The notes: generated by a model not told the origin, from the letters alone. A stretch of 64,000 bases of DNA from Trissonchulus latispiculum (GCA_030248195.1 JASAND010026696.1:1-64000); one strand, 5' to 3'. Shown: positions 11,450 to 24,183, counted from the stretch's first letter. Numbers and translations are program-made.

Positions 11450-12470
11450 GTCCTACGGAGGCACTTTTAGAATACCACAGAGGCACTCTGAGTACTACAG
11501 AGGCACCTTTGTGTCCTATGTAGAGTTGTGCCCGGGCTTTGAATCGGGCTCCGGGCCGGGCCCGGGTCGGGCCTGCACCGGGCCGGCCCGAGCCGGGCCT
11601 ACCGGGCCTGCCGGGTCTGGGAGGCCCGGCCGGGCCCAGTGAGGCCCGATCAAATTTTTACTATCCATTTTCTAATTTTTTCCACAATTTCTTCACTAGA
11701 AAGTCCAATTTAAGCTTACGCAAGTTGTCTAAGTTGCAATAAATAGCACTAACTATTGTTTGGCACTGTTTTTTGTATGCCGGGCCTTCACCGGGCCGAC
11801 CGGTCCTTGAATCGGGCCTCCGGGCCCGGGCCCGGCCCGGGATATTTGTTAACGGCACAACTCTAGTCCTATGCAGGCACTTTATGCGCTATAAAATCAC
11901 CTGGTACTACGGAGGCACCATTTTGTCCCTGAACAGTTGCACTTTAAACTGAAATTAATCTTATACATAGAGTACAAACGAAAGTGAAACTGTATGCATT
12001 GAACTAGGAGTCACGTGATATTTCCAACCAAACGTCTTCTAGATAATGGAGGTCAAAGGTTAAATTTGCACTTGTGCATTTCATTAATAGAATAAATGAG
12101 CTAAACCCTGCTGATCCAAATATTATTTTAATGTAGATCAAAATGTTTGCAGTTTTTGGCCAATGTTCAACGTTTTTTTGGGGTAATATATCGATTTTTG
12201 CTGTCTTCAAATGAAATTTTGTCTTGTTATTTTCCAGATTCAACAACCCTATGTATTTGCGTAAAATTACTTTAATTAAATCTTCAGTAAAATTAACGTG
12301 TTAAAACCTAGGATTTCAGTAGCATGACTGTATGAGTGCCTCTATCTGTAGGACAGCATAGTGCCTGTGTAGGATTGTAGAGTGCCTATATAGGACAGTA
12401 AGGTGCCTGCGTAGTACAGTGCCTCTGTAGTACAGTTGGTGCCTTAAAGCGACAAGTGCCTCCGTAGGAC
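11450..12470. mobile_element. foldback element with GGAGGCACT arrays
   Basis: The left end GTCCTACGGAGGCACTT and the right end AAGTGCCTCCGTAGGAC are inverse, flanked by ATA on both sides (11447-11449, 12471-12473). About five degenerate 20-25-bp copies of TAcTACrGAGGCAC lie behind the left end, and about six of the inverse GTGCCTnTGTAGtAC behind the right. hAT-like element C is nested within the left array. Confidence 0.7.
11521..11865. mobile_element. hAT-like element C (CCCGGG arrays)
   Basis: Exact 12-bp terminal inverted repeats TAGAGTTGTGCC / GGCACAACTCTA are flanked by an exact 8-bp target duplication GTCCTATG (11513-11520, 11866-11873). GGGCC and CCCGGG motifs fill 90-130 bp inside each end. 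The element is 345 bp long with no coding capacity and is inserted in the GGAGGCACT foldback. Confidence 0.92.
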
Positions 12471-13110
12471 ATAATCGAAATAAAACTTATTTGGACGAAA
12501 CACCACAACAATTATAAATTTAATTTTTGAGAGCATAAGTATGTAATAATCATCATGAGTTAGCTATCTTAAATATAAATAAAGATTTCATGCAAAAATT
12601 TAATTAGCCAAGGTTTGCCCCGACATTGTCCCAGAGGCCTACTGTTTGGTGAAGTTATAGAGCATGGGTGTGGTCAAAAAATATCGGGTACTGAGATATT
12701 AGCTGCCTTCCACACATGTACAGCCGTCGCGTATATATGCCCGACCCGCTCCCCCCCATTTTCACAACTACCAAAATAATTAAAAATATCTGCTGGCTGC
12801 AAAACCCTAGGTTCAAGGTTGCCATTTGCCAATGTGATTTGCACATGTGTCCCTATCTCCGGAAAAATAATAGACGTCTGTATCTTATCTGTACCTAAAG
12901 GAATTATTCTTCAAAGCTGAAGTTTCGGCAAACATTTAAAAAAATTTTGGTGGCTTCCGCTTCTTCTTATATACTGTGCAATTATGCACTTTTGCATCAA
13001 TACTTTTAAGATGGTGATTCCTTTTGGGCACATATTGTTATTTGGCGGAGTAAATCAAGATGAAATTTCATGAAACTTTCCGAAATAAGTTCTTTTAGCG
13101 TTCGAACACC

Positions 13111-15388
13111 TAGAGTTGGGACCGGTTCCACTAGAACCGGTTGGAACCGGAACCGGTAGGATTTGGAACCGGCCGGTTCCACTCTTAAAAATGGACTTGA
13201 ACTAATTTTTTGCAGGAGTTTAAATTTTGCAAAAGCTGGAATTTGTGGTTGCCATTCAGTGTTGCCATTCATATTATCTTTTTCGAACTAGTGACTGAAA
13301 TTGAAACTAAAGCCTAAAGCTCTAGTTTGAACTGAAACTAAGCAAATTTAGACGTGAAGGCGAAATATGTAGGATGATACTGATAATAATTAAGAATTTC
13401 AAACTAAACGTGAAATGAAGGTAGAATTATTGGCACTGAAACTGAAGCTGAAAGTCCATAGAATAAATTTAGAGCCTAAACTGGAAACGACACAGCTTCA
13501 GCTTCCACTGAAGGTGACACAAACTCCCCGCTTCCCCTTTTCAGGTGATCGAGGCACGTTTCAGTTTTCGCTGAAGCCAAGGCACAGAATTAAGAGAAAT
13601 TTCAAATATTTCTTTGACTCAACATTAGTGACATTATCCCGTCTCAGTTAAGACAAAAATTAAATGTTAAACATACTTGAAAAATTGAGAACATGTATTG
13701 CAAGGGAAAAATTCTATTTCCTTTATTCTTTCGTTATTTATTGTTTTCATGCTTCGGATTTTTCAAATTTTGTTAAGTAATTTTGTGTGTCTTACAAAAT
13801 GCGGTTGTGAAAATGTCTCTAAATTAATTTTAACGCATTTTTGAAATTTTTTTATTCTAAAATTCCAATTGTAATTGATGAAAGACGGGCACTTTCGTTC
13901 AGACGTGACCGATACTGGCGCCGAATGAAAACTTTGACCAGCTTACATATCTGAATATTACCCTCATAGAAAAGATGAGAGCCCGATGGGATGTTGTCGG
14001 AAATTGAGTATATCTTCTCAAAAAATTGGTAAATGGAAGGTGGTGTTCTCAGCACGCAATATTGAAGCAATATTTTTTATAAAAGTAGTAAATTTTACAG
14101 GAGTAGAAAACTTCGAAAGTTGAGTATTTATTTTCTCATTTTTAAGCTATCGGCATCTGAGACGAAAGTCAATCAAAGTTCAACTAATGAACTGCCTGCA
14201 GAAGTAATCTGTTAGCTCTTTTGTTTAATCAAGCGACTGTACATTTCTTCGTTAAATATAACTTTAATATATATGTTCTTCTTTCCAATTTGGCTTTCAG
14301 CTTTTAACTATTTTAAATGCATTTAAATTTTTTGGAAACTATTTGTTTTTTTTAGAGACACTGTACTCTTTTTAAAGAAATAAAAATTTAAGCTCCAGTA
14401 TATCTCAATTCTCACAACGTTTTACTGAAACGTTGTGCAGTTTAACAAGATTCTGTTCAGAAGGCGCTGTCTGCATAGAATCTCACCGTTAATTATCGAA
14501 ACAATTTGCTCGACCATACCAAAGTTTTAATTTTTTTACAAGTTTGAATATATGTTGTGCATATAGTAACAGCATTTGTAATGGAGCAAGCTCAAAGTAA
14601 GGCAAAAACTTTAAAATTCAAAGTAAACAAAAAGTTTAACCCAGTTGGTTATTATCGCATTACCTATTCCAATTGTTTTGCAATATTGCTTTATAATTTT
14701 GATTATACAACTCTTTTGCACTTTTACTGTGCATATAAATCAGATAATGCACAGTGCAGCGTGCGTATAACTAAGTTATACGCACGGTGCACGCTGGGAG
14801 GCCTGACCCTAATCTAAGTTGCTGGAGCATACAGTTTCCTGCATGCTCCAGCAGTGTGTACAGCAGAGCTCCAACCTAGACAGCTCTGCTGCACACCAAA
14901 AAATAGGCTTCCCAGCCATGGCAATGAAATGAAATGGCAATGAAATTGCTGCCACTTTACATTGAAATTTATCTAGACATATCTGTCAGCTGCAACATAA
15001 ACGAGTAAGGTTTCATCAATTAAGGATAGGTTTAATCGTTGTATAAGTACTTTACAACACACCTTAGCGCTGTTCACTAATTTCTACTGCGCACGTCGTA
15101 TGGGAAGCCCTCGTGCGTGGCACTCGTGCGCTTCGCGCACTCGTGCCCCACACTCGGAGCTTCCCACACGGCGTGCGTATAAATCAGTGAATGCACGCTA
15201 AGGTGTGCTATAAAGTATACTTGTATAACCCTTGCTGAGTGCCTGCATCCAATATTAAATAATGTTAAAATGTAACTACGAATTTTGTACTTGGAACCGG
15301 GAACCGGAAGCTAGAACCGGAACCGGAACCGGTACTCTAGAATCGGAACCGGAACCGGTTTTGAAAATTGGAACCGGTCCCAACTCTA
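13111..15388. mobile_element. hAT-like element D (GGAACCGG arrays)
   Basis: Exact 19-bp terminal inverted repeats begin TAGAGTTGGGACCGGTTCC. The 8-bp target duplication CGAACACC is exact (13103-13110, 15389-15396). GGAACCGG/CCGGTTCC motifs fill both ends. The 2.1-kb interior is AT-rich without a transposase frame and contains a CTGAAACT-type tract (13270-13500) and two palindromic blocks (14740-14890, 15055-15215). Confidence 0.92.
15055..15215. repeat. foldback block inside element D
   Basis: CACACCTTAGCGCTGTTCACT at the left is the approximate inverse of AGTGAATGCACGCTAAGGTG at the right, around GTGC/GCAC-rich sequence such as CTCGTGCGCTTCGCGCACTC. It looks like a small MITE nested in element D. 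Confidence 0.55.
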
Positions 15389-16381
15389 CGAACACCCTCC
15401 GCGCAATCCCGATTCAAAAATTCGAGATTTCCGGTCAGAGTGGTTTTTCCCAATTTCTGAGCGTTTGGCAGCTGCTATACAGTTATGACTATATTCATTC
15501 GAAAGATCTCACTGCGCTTCACATTTTTGCTTTTTAAAGCAAGTTTTTAGCTTTTTTCTACCGTGAGATACAGCCGATTTTCTAGTTTTGGCGTCGAATA
15601 CTTGTCAGTTTTGCGGAAATCAAATAATCCAACATTTCTTGAACTACGCAAGCCCTAAAATCAAACTAAGGGCGTCGATCTGAAGGTCTCACAGTGACAA
15701 ATTATCCGACGCATGATCGTCCAACTACTATCCTGTAGGCTGCTATCAGAAAAAATGTAGTTTTTGCAAAAACGCGACCAATTTTTTCCAAAGATTGTGG
15801 AGCATTCACCATGCAAGCTGGAGGGCTGGTACTGAACAAATGTGTTCTGCACAAATATATATAGCCAGGGACGATTATTTAGTTGCCCCGATTGCTGCTT
15901 TCAAGCTAAACTAATCGCTTGACAAATTTGGAAAAAGTAGGCAAAATACAGATTACGCACACATTTCAGCTTATTTCTCTATAACGAAGAGCGTTTTCAC
16001 AATAAGTAAAAAATCGTCCCCAGCTATTTGATGGATGTGTCGAATGATATAACCGATGTCTCGCGAAAAAATTTACTTGAATCTACAAACATTCTGGAAA
16101 ATTATACTTCTTCTAAAATGTGTTAAAAATATTTTAGAAAAGCAACATTAGTTTCGTGGCATGCATTAAAAAGAGGAAATGTTAAGCTACATTTTGATGT
16201 AAAAATGGCTTCTTAACTCCAAGTAATGATGAGTTATAATGGTGCAAACATTATGTGACCAAAGGGAATCACCACCTTAAGCAAAATTGGAGACATTTCG
16301 GCAAAAATTTAAACATTTCTGACTAACGTAAGGAAAATTTCACTATTGGTGCGAGTTATAAGGCTGTATAATTTTCATATA

Positions 16382-16772
16382 CAGAGGCCCTATAGGAGTA
16401 CTCATTATTTTGTGCCAAATGGCAAGCAATTCTGCCCCCTGAAAAAATTTTATGTCAAATTTAATCTTCAAAATTGCCAAGATTGATAGTCTGGCGTATC
16501 CTGACTAGATGTTTTCTGCAGCCTTAGATGTCACAGTACTTCACTGATCAAGCTGATATTTGATGTGGGTGTATTTTCAACCTTGTTCAAATATATCTCT
16601 TAAAAATTTTAATTAAAAAATTTGATTTTTTTGATTTCTGTGGTACCATTGCCAAAAAATAGCGATTTTGGCAATTTTTAAAGATTAAACTTGAGATAAA
16701 AATTTTTCAGGCGGTAGAATTTTTTTGCCATCTGGAACAAATGGGTACTCCAATTGGGCCTAGAGATTTTTA
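16382..16772. mobile_element. small foldback inside the right arm
   Basis: 16382-16490 and 16665-16772 are reverse complements with moderate divergence. For example AAATTTAATCTTCAAAATTG faces CAATTTTTAAAGATTAAACT. It has no counterpart in the left arm of the 12.6-19.2 kb foldback, which marks it as a later insertion. Confidence 0.6.
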
Positions 16773-16879
16773 GTTAATTATGGTGGTAGTTGTAAAAAAG
16801 GGGGGAGGGTCGAGCACATAAACGCGACGGCTGTGCATGGGTTGAAGGAAGCTAAGATCTCAGTACCCGATGTTTTTTG

Positions 16880-19200
16880 CAATGTTGACGAATGGGATGG
16901 TATCTCATGGGATCCCATGGGATGGGATGGGATGGGATTCATATCTCATCCATTATGGGATGGTGGGATTACTTGGGACTGAATCAGCGTTCACAGTGGA
17001 ATACCAAAATTTTGCATTTTGAATTTTAACTTTTGATAATTGTTTCAAAATTAAAATTTTTTAGATACATCAACATTATTGAGCTGTGTTTGCCCGAACC
17101 AAGATTTTGACATCGGATTTGACTAGACTCTAATTATGTTCCGAGTCCGCTGTAATAGGGAGACGTTGCGTCTGTCCCTTTTGTGAGCTGAATATGTACT
17201 TTTAGTGAATTTATTTTAATGTGAAATTTGAGTATATAAGAATGATGTTTTAGTGAGAAATGTGCGTTGTGTAAAATTGTGTTGAAATTGGTGTGAAATT
17301 GATTATTTTCTATGTTAAAATGCGCTGTGTTTTATTCAGCCCACTTAGCTGCTATTTGGCGCTGCTTGTCTAGTTTTCTGCAAACGCATAGACGGGTCTG
17401 CAAGAGGGTCTCAAAAGTAACCTATCAAAATTCACCAGGCCTCTCTCTCAGCCTTCACTTTAAAACTAGTCAGTCTTGTCTTTTTCAGTCTTAACGTGCG
17501 GTCTGTTTAACTTTAGCCCTTTGCCCTGCTGTTTCTTATTGGGTGCCTTTTTCAAAATTTGATTTCAGTGCTGGGTAGTCGTAAGTTATTGCATTTAGCT
17601 AGTAGGGTATAGACTCCGAGGCGACCTCGTGGGTCAATCTAAATTTATTAGTGGTGTGAATTTGTGCTTTATTTTATTTTAATTAGTAACTAATAATGTA
17701 TTTTTCTTTTAGAAGAAGGTTTATAATGCCATGCTCTATATTGTTGCCAGCCGCGACGGCTTAGGGAAATACTTTTGACTTTGTGTCATTATCTAGAAGT
17801 GGGTTTATATCTTGGGAGTTGACTTGTATTGTGTAATTTGTTTTTGTTTTTGTGAGAGTAGTTACCATTGTTCGGTCAATATTTAAACCTGTTTCTAAAT
17901 TTCAATGTTATCTGAATTCTCCTTAACCTGTATTTTCTCTATGAATGTTATTTGGTCGGAATTTACTGTACTGTTATGTTACTTTATGTCATATTTCGGG
18001 AGTAGCTCCCTTTGGTTTTTTAGTATTTTATTAAATGCGGTCTCAGTAACTGAGCCGTTAGGGTGTCTTTAATTTAGGTTTTACTAGAACTGTATAATCG
18101 GTAGGTAGGGTTCTGAGTTATTTCCAAGTCTAGGTAGGTTAATTATTTACTGAGTGTGTATTTAATTTTATTCAAGGTTCTTTTGGCGATTGATAGTTAG
18201 GCATTCACTTGTCCCTTAGAAGGCTTTACTTAGTTGTTCGTTAGGCTTAATTATTTGTTGGCGAGATCCTGCTTAGGTCGACTGGAACATAAATCTCCTC
18301 CAGGTTCGTCGTTTCCATACGCGCACAGTTTCCACCCGTAAAGTTTGGTTGACTATACCCTTCCAACTTTACACCGCTGCTGCGTGAACGCGTAAGATTA
18401 ACAGCTCCGAGCGCAATTAATTTTAGCTCACAGCTGGTAATGATGTTTCAGTCACTGAAACCAAAACTATTCACAGGCCAGAGTTGGCTGCGGGCGTGGT
18501 TAACCCCGGATGCCCGCGGTTACCCCAGGGCGCACGCGGGCCTGGACCGCAACGACCGCAAATTTTCTTTAATTTGCCGTTTAAGAGGTGTGTTTATAGG
18601 CATTTTATATCAACTTTTTATTTAAATCTTGATATTCTTTTCATGACAAAAATATTTTTCTTTAACAACTTCATCATCAAAGCAGTTACAATGTTTTGTG
18701 AATAAAAGTAGTTTTATTTATACCCTTTCCTCAACATAGACGTGCGATAATTTTTGAAATGCTGCAGTTTAATCAGTTAGAACTAATATACTGGTTGCCA
18801 TACAATCCTACCCGCAGAGATGAGGTTGGGTGTCTTAGCTGTTTTAAACAACTAACACTTTGAGGTTGGAACAATAAAATAGTGTGCATTTTGAAAAAAA
18901 TATTTATTTTGAACTGTAAAGCACAATTTTTTATAACTTAATCTTAAAATATTAATTAGCTAATGTATTTTTAAGAATGCACAAAAATGCACGCATGTCC
19001 TGCTTTATATTAGTTTTCGTCAAATGATAGCCTTATAAATTACTCGTCTGAATACGTATTCAGGTTTCAGCTCATGTGGGATTGCTTGGGATTATTCTTG
19101 ATTTTCAGTAGACGAGTGGGATGGGATGGGATGGAAAGAAAATTTTTCAAGTGGGATGGGATGGGATGACCTCGCGAAAAAATCACATTCGTCAACTCTG
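16880..19200. mobile_element. hAT-like element E (GGGATGG arrays)
   Basis: The ends CAATGTTGACGAATGGGATG and ...CATTCGTCAACTCTG match as inverted repeats (left AATGTTGACG, right AGAGTTGACG). The exact 8-bp target duplication is GTTTTTTG (16872-16879, 19201-19208). GGGATGG/CCATCCC motifs are arrayed at 16890-16975 and 19110-19170. The interior holds a 1.1-kb T/G-rich tract (17160-18260) and, at 18482, a separate end-like motif CAGAGTTGGCTGCGGGCG that may be a nested solo end. Confidence 0.88.
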
Positions 19201-19245
19201 GTTTTTTGACCACCCCCATGCTCTATATCTTCGCCATTTTTAATT

Positions 19246-20398
19246 ATATTATATTATTAATGCCAAGATAAAATGTTTGTGTAAGACGGCTAAGAGCTGA
19301 AGTAATACAAGATATTATTGTCATAAAAATATTTATTATATGATGAACAGGAATATGATAAATGAAGCGTCACAATAATGAACCCTCCATCAAACATGTG
19401 AACAGTTTATGGCTGAGCAAAGTGACGAACTCTTAACTCTCAATCATTATAAGTCGTATGTCTGTGCTGTTTTCTTTAACATTATGTTAGGTTACAATGA
19501 TCTGTTAGCACAAAGTTAGCTTAAACGTTGTCTAAGAATTTTGAGGTGCACTGCAGACCGGAAGGTTTTTATTGTTGGCGGGTTGGAGTTGTTGGTTTCT
19601 TGTTATAACCTCAAGACAAGTTTACTGCTATGTTTCTGCCGCAATTGAATATTTATGGCTATTTGAGTGCCACTTGTTTCAATTATCCGCGATAAAAGAT
19701 AATATATAATGGTGCCAAGAGTGTACATTTGGCCATGCTTGTAGCACAATTATGGGATGAAAGGATGATGGGTAAATATGTTCGTGTTGTTTGTATGGGA
19801 GAATAAATAGAAGTACAGAAATGTGGGGCCATTGGGGAGGGTCGGACCGAGCCCCGATCCACCCCAGACAAAGACGGACTCGAAGCCCCCACTCCCCCGT
19901 CCCACACATTGCTGGAAACGCTTGACTGAGACATAGACTTTAGACATTAGACAAAAATCATCAACTTCAGGCCCCTGAAAAGCACGCAAATGTGAAAAAC
20001 ACTTTTTCGTTTTGTATATTTGATCAGGTATAAGTGGTTGAAGGAGAAAATTTGGACATTCACCGTATGAAACGGTTATCAGCTTGTAGAAAATCTGACT
20101 TTGTTTTGGTTATGCAAAATAAACTAGTCTTGACTTACAGGTTGTGCTGTTAGCCGGCCGTTTTTGTGGCCTGGCCGTCGGACCAGGTGATGCGCCCGCC
20201 GGTGTCGTATACTATCCCCCCCGTTATGGGGGGGACAAACCTGTAGCGCTTCCACCAGGGGCTGGTGGACCAGGAATAAACCAAGGACAAGCCCGAACGG
20301 GAGGCGTCAAGTACCCTTGTACCCACGAAACCAGGACCTAGAAAAGAGAAGGGAAGAGGGGAGGTTCAGCTTTTCACTCGCCATTGAAAGTAAAGAAT
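19246..20398. other. unassigned sequence, possible Gly/Pro-rich exon
   Basis: Mostly AT-rich. At 20141 a 3'-splice-like TTGACTTACAG precedes a GC-rich open frame to the stop near 20341, rich in Gly and Pro (ending PPGAGGPGINQGQ...). It resembles the Pro/Gly-rich frame at 32.2 kb, but I cannot name it. Confidence 0.25.
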
Positions 20399-20470
20399 TG
20401 GCCCAGCTGGGGGTCGAACCACGGCCCTTCTGATCCGGAAACAGGCATGCTACCGCAACACCACAGGGCC
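20399..20470 (-). tRNA. tRNA-like gene, anticodon CCG (possible pseudogene)
   Basis: The minus strand folds into a 72-nt cloverleaf. The acceptor GGCCCTG/CTGGGCC pairs 6 of 7, the D stem GTGT/GCAT uses wobble pairs, and the anticodon loop TTCCGGA (U33 present) would read CCG (Arg). The T loop TTCGACC is canonical. Anticodon and T stems pair in only 3 of 5 positions, so it is probably a decayed tRNA or a tRNA-derived repeat. Confidence 0.4.
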
Positions 20471-21400
20471 TTTCAGCTGAACTCCCATATCAGGCTTATC
20501 AATCTTTCCTATGCCTGCTTCTCTTGCAAACCCATAATAATATCTCTCTAAGCTACAATATTCCCCATCTAAATGAAATCTGGCCAAACGATGCAGCAAT
20601 ACTTTTGAAAAGTTTGTAAATTGCAAGTGATCATGCGGAAAACATTTTTATTACGGTTGTTAATTTCAATTATTATTTAATTATTTAATTAATGTTCGGA
20701 AAAAGTTGAAAACTTATTTTAATTTAGGCAGTGAGGAACAATATATTCCGTCTTGAAAAAATCAGAAGTCTCAGAAGAAGGAAACAGCCTTACTATTGAA
20801 AACAACAGTTGTTTACAATTTGCAGTGAGGGAAATTTTATGAAAATTTAAAGGCGAATTTTTTCGCATTTTTGTACGCTTTAGCAGTGTTAAAATAGGTG
20901 CAACAATTATTTATTTTTCCGTGTAAATTAACATTAATTAAATAATTAAATTATAATTGAAACTAGTAAAAACAAAATTAAAATGCAATTTACCAACTAT
21001 TCAAAAATACTGATGTTTTGACTCTGTTTGATTTGCTCATCGTTTCATTTGGAAGAGTGGAAAATATTATAACTTGGAAGGGGGAAATATCACGAGGGAA
21101 AATATTTGTCGATACCGGCCGACCGGGTCGAACAGGCCAGTGCCAGCTCAATGATTCGTTTTGTAACTAAACTTGGGAAGGTGGGTTATCAAATATCTTC
21201 CTAGCTTTATGCTATTTTTAGATATTTGATTTTTACCTGCGCGATGGCTCATAGCACAGACTTTGAGATTGTATTCCATAAGTTTATTCTTTTAACGCAG
21301 TTAATGTGACAAGGATTAATCACATTAATAGGTTCCTCTGAAAGTTGAATGTTTTCTGCAACCACTAATCACTGCTTACAAGGGAAGACTGTGAGTCTTC
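20471..21400. other. AT-rich intergenic sequence
   Basis: No gene is visible. ATTTAATTAAT-rich stretches lie at 20660-20960. At 21115 a GC-rich patch (ACCGGCCGACCGGG) may be a remnant transposon end, possibly related to the patch at 22917-22955. Confidence 0.4.
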
Positions 21401-21410
21401 TCTGTCGCAA

Positions 21411-22203
21411 GAACCGCTCACGTGGCCAAATCTTAGATCCCTTTTTCTCTCCTCCTATGTATCCGATCCATTGATCTTTCTAATCCCTGCCGATTCTGGT
21501 TTATCCTTTTCCAGACTGTTGCGTAATGTTACTAATTTATTACTACAGCTTTTATGTGAACCGTTCTGTCCAGTTTTAAAGGAGCACAAGCTTGAGTTGG
21601 TTCATCTGGCTTTGGCTAGCGATGAGGCCGGATTTGGGGTTGGATCAAAGTTTAGATCACTTACTCTGGAAGATCCTTTTATCAACCCGAGAAGAGTCAT
21701 TCAGAAAATGGAGCCTCAGCTCGCAGAGTCTATGTGATCCAAAAGTGGTTTTAAGAGATGAAAATGCTACGTCTGATTCGGCACAGACTGATGTTTCTGT
21801 CAAATGCGTATTTAAACGTTTCTTTGTTTTAACACATACCATTATGGACCTGCGCTGGGTCAAACTTAAGGATCTCTAACCAGCCTGAAGTCACTGACTA
21901 TTGAAGCGAGAGAAGTTATTCTTAAGGATATTTTGAGAGCTTTGGTTCAACAACAAGAGAATCTCTTGAAATCTGGAATCGACTTGGAATTGCTGAGATA
22001 CACTCTCCTTGATCAAGAACACATTCATTCATGTGAGATTGGAATCAGATAGAGCCCGAATGCTTGCCAGAAGAGATGCGTCATTTGTGGTTAAGCAACA
22101 TCCCTTCTTCAAAGAACCCTCTTTTTATGATCCTTATTTTGATCCAAAACCTGATGACTGCATTTTTGTTGAGAATGAGAACGATTTCTTTATAACTGTT
22201 TGA
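21411..22203 (+). pseudogene. C-terminal part of an F-box/LRR paralog
   Basis: The sequence begins with PLTWPNLRSLFLSS, which matches LWPNPRSLSIKSF near the end of the 4.5-5.7 kb relic. It continues with LRR-like segments (KLELVHLALAS, FRSLTLEDPF, LTSLKSLTIEAREV). The last segment, 22009-22203 in another frame, ends QHPFFKE... and corresponds to the C-terminus of the intact 26.6-28.3 kb protein (YRHPFLSQRKYG). Stops and frame changes near 21737-21890 and 22010 break it, and the F-box half is absent. It could be the 3' exons of a decayed gene. Confidence 0.6.
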
Positions 22204-23014
22204 TGAGTGTTTTTCGTTTATGTAATCCGATTTGAATGTGTATATATAAAAATAGCTGAAGTCCACTGTTTTAGTTGCGGAATGGAATCTATTAGATTTT
22301 CCCTTTATTTCAGCAGACTATATATTCAGTAGACTGTAGGCATAAGCTGAAGGCTGAATCTGTCTAGGTCGTATTATTGGACAAAGTTAAGAGTAAGACA
22401 ACAACAACAATAAGTTCAGGTTATTTAAAAATTCCAGGCTGTATTGTGACTGACATGAGGATTTTTGGATTAGCATTTATATACACTGACTGCACAAACC
22501 ATAAAAAAACCCAGACTATTTTACCGTTTTTGTGCATATAAACATGCTGCTCTAGTTTCCAAGCCATGGTCCCTTTTGATGCATATCCAGTTTTTGTGTT
22601 ACTGTCGTCGCCGGAGCAGGAAGATGATGGAGAAGAAAAGAGTAGAGATTATGAACCTTAATCCGAGGCTAAATGCGGATGATTTCAAAGGTCGTAAGAT
22701 CGAGAGTATTACGATTATTGTTGTCCAATAAAACTTTAATTTACAGTGGATGAATCACGTTCTATTTAATGTTTTAGCTGTATTAAGAAAAGTTAGCAAT
22801 AGTTTCGCGTGGCGTAGTTTAGGCGTACTGCTTCTGCTTTCTAGCATAGCTAGCTTCGAAGTTCATTTTAAGCTTAGTTGCTCAAAATTGTAAATTTCTG
22901 ACTGTTGATTTGCATCCCGACCGGTAGCAGGCGGCCGGCCGGCCTCGAACACTACTATGCGATAGTTTAGCGACCACCTCGAAAAAATTGGTTCTTAAAG
23001 TGATCGTGCCAAAT
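22204..23014. other. unassigned sequence
   Basis: No gene is supported. A GC-rich patch at 22917-22957 (GGCGGCCGGCCGGCCTCGAA, then CACTA) looks like the right end of a hAT-like element of the GGCCGG type whose left end I could not find. Confidence 0.4.
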
Positions 23015-23022
23015 GTTGAAAC

Positions 23023-23758
23023 CAGTGATGGAACCGGGTCACTTTGGCTTGACCCGGTGACCCGGTTGAGCCCTGACCCGGTGACCCGATGACCCGGTGA
23101 CCCGGTTTTCCAGAAAATTCCAAATGTTGCAAAAAATTTTCGATTTTGCCTAAGAACGCTAAATTTTTGGCGTCCATTTTTAATAACCACTTTGAAAAGA
23201 ATAACTATGACATACATATGTTTGCTCTAGGTTTTCTTGAAATGCGATTAATAGTAAAGCTGTAGTATTTTCTAAATTTATGCAGAAATTAGTTACAAAA
23301 CCAATAATTTATAAGTCTGCGAAATTTTGCCGGGTCTAATATGAGTATATACTTGACCCCTTGTATAAAACACGGAGTACTTTAAAAATTGGTTTTCATT
23401 ACGTAGTGAGTTAAATTAAATTATTCGTTTACTTTCAACGTTTGCCTTGGTTGCGAAAATAAACTGCAAACTATATTGTACTAAACAGAGTTATGCAATA
23501 ATCATTGAACTTATAAAGCTAAAACTAAAAATCTAAACAATAATTTGCCAGAGACTGACAGATTCAAATTACCTCAAGCTGCGAAAGTGCTCAAGACTAA
23601 AATGTAGAAAAAAGCAAATTAATATTGTACATCTAACAAAACTTGAACCGAAAATTTTAGTCAGGTAAGCCAAAAATTTCTGAAATTTGTGGTAAATTCA
23701 GAATATCGGGTCAAGACAGGGTCGAAGCTCTTGACCCGGTGACCCGGTTCCATCGCTG
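23023..23758. mobile_element. hAT-like element F (GACCCGGT arrays)
   Basis: The terminal inverted repeats are CAGTGATGGAACCGGGTCA and its complement with one change (CAGCGATGG...). The 8-bp target duplication GTTGAAAC is exact (23015-23022, 23759-23766). GACCCGGT and CCGGGTCA motifs fill about 90 bp at the left and 50 bp at the right. The interior is AT-rich and non-coding. Confidence 0.92.
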
Positions 23759-23766
23759 GTTGAAAC

Positions 23767-24183
23767 GTCAATTCTACACCTTGCGATGTCAAAACTGCAA
23801 TAGAGAAAACCAGTTAAAGCAAGCGGATTGGAGGGCCGGAAAATAGAAAATCTGGTGAATGAGATCAGAAAATACGTTCCATTTGCCAACTCAGAAACTT
23901 AGCTGTTCGAAAACAGGATCACTCTTCTGACAGACAATCCACAGATTTTAGCTGTAGAGGTGTCGTTTAATGCAATTTCTGGACTGATGATCTTGACTCT
24001 GTGTGTTCGTTTCGCAGACGGCAACGTTTATGATCACGCTAAGTTTATTAGCTATAAGCTATTATTTTTGTAAGTATTAATAAAATTTAAGTCAACAAAT
24101 TATCCTAGTAAACCAAAAGAATAGAATTATTGATGCTTGCATTGATCAACTGAAAAAAATTAGAATTCACCGAATCTCACAAA
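23767..24183. other. unassigned spacer
   Basis: Ordinary AT-rich sequence between two transposons; no gene or repeat seen. Confidence 0.4.

Larger units (their letters stand above)
12640..19245. mobile_element. large old foldback, both arms hit by hAT-like elements
   Basis: The outer ~400 bp of both arms are inverse copies. ATAGAGCATGGGTGTGGTCA (12657) faces TGACCACCCCCATGCTCTAT (around 19207). CCGTCGCGTATATATG (about 12724) faces CATAAACGCGACGG near 16818, and GGTGATTCCTTTTGG (13013) faces CCAAAGGGAATCACC (16259). The left arm is split by element D and the right arm by element E. A third, partial copy of the family lies at 41.77-41.99 kb. Confidence 0.55.
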
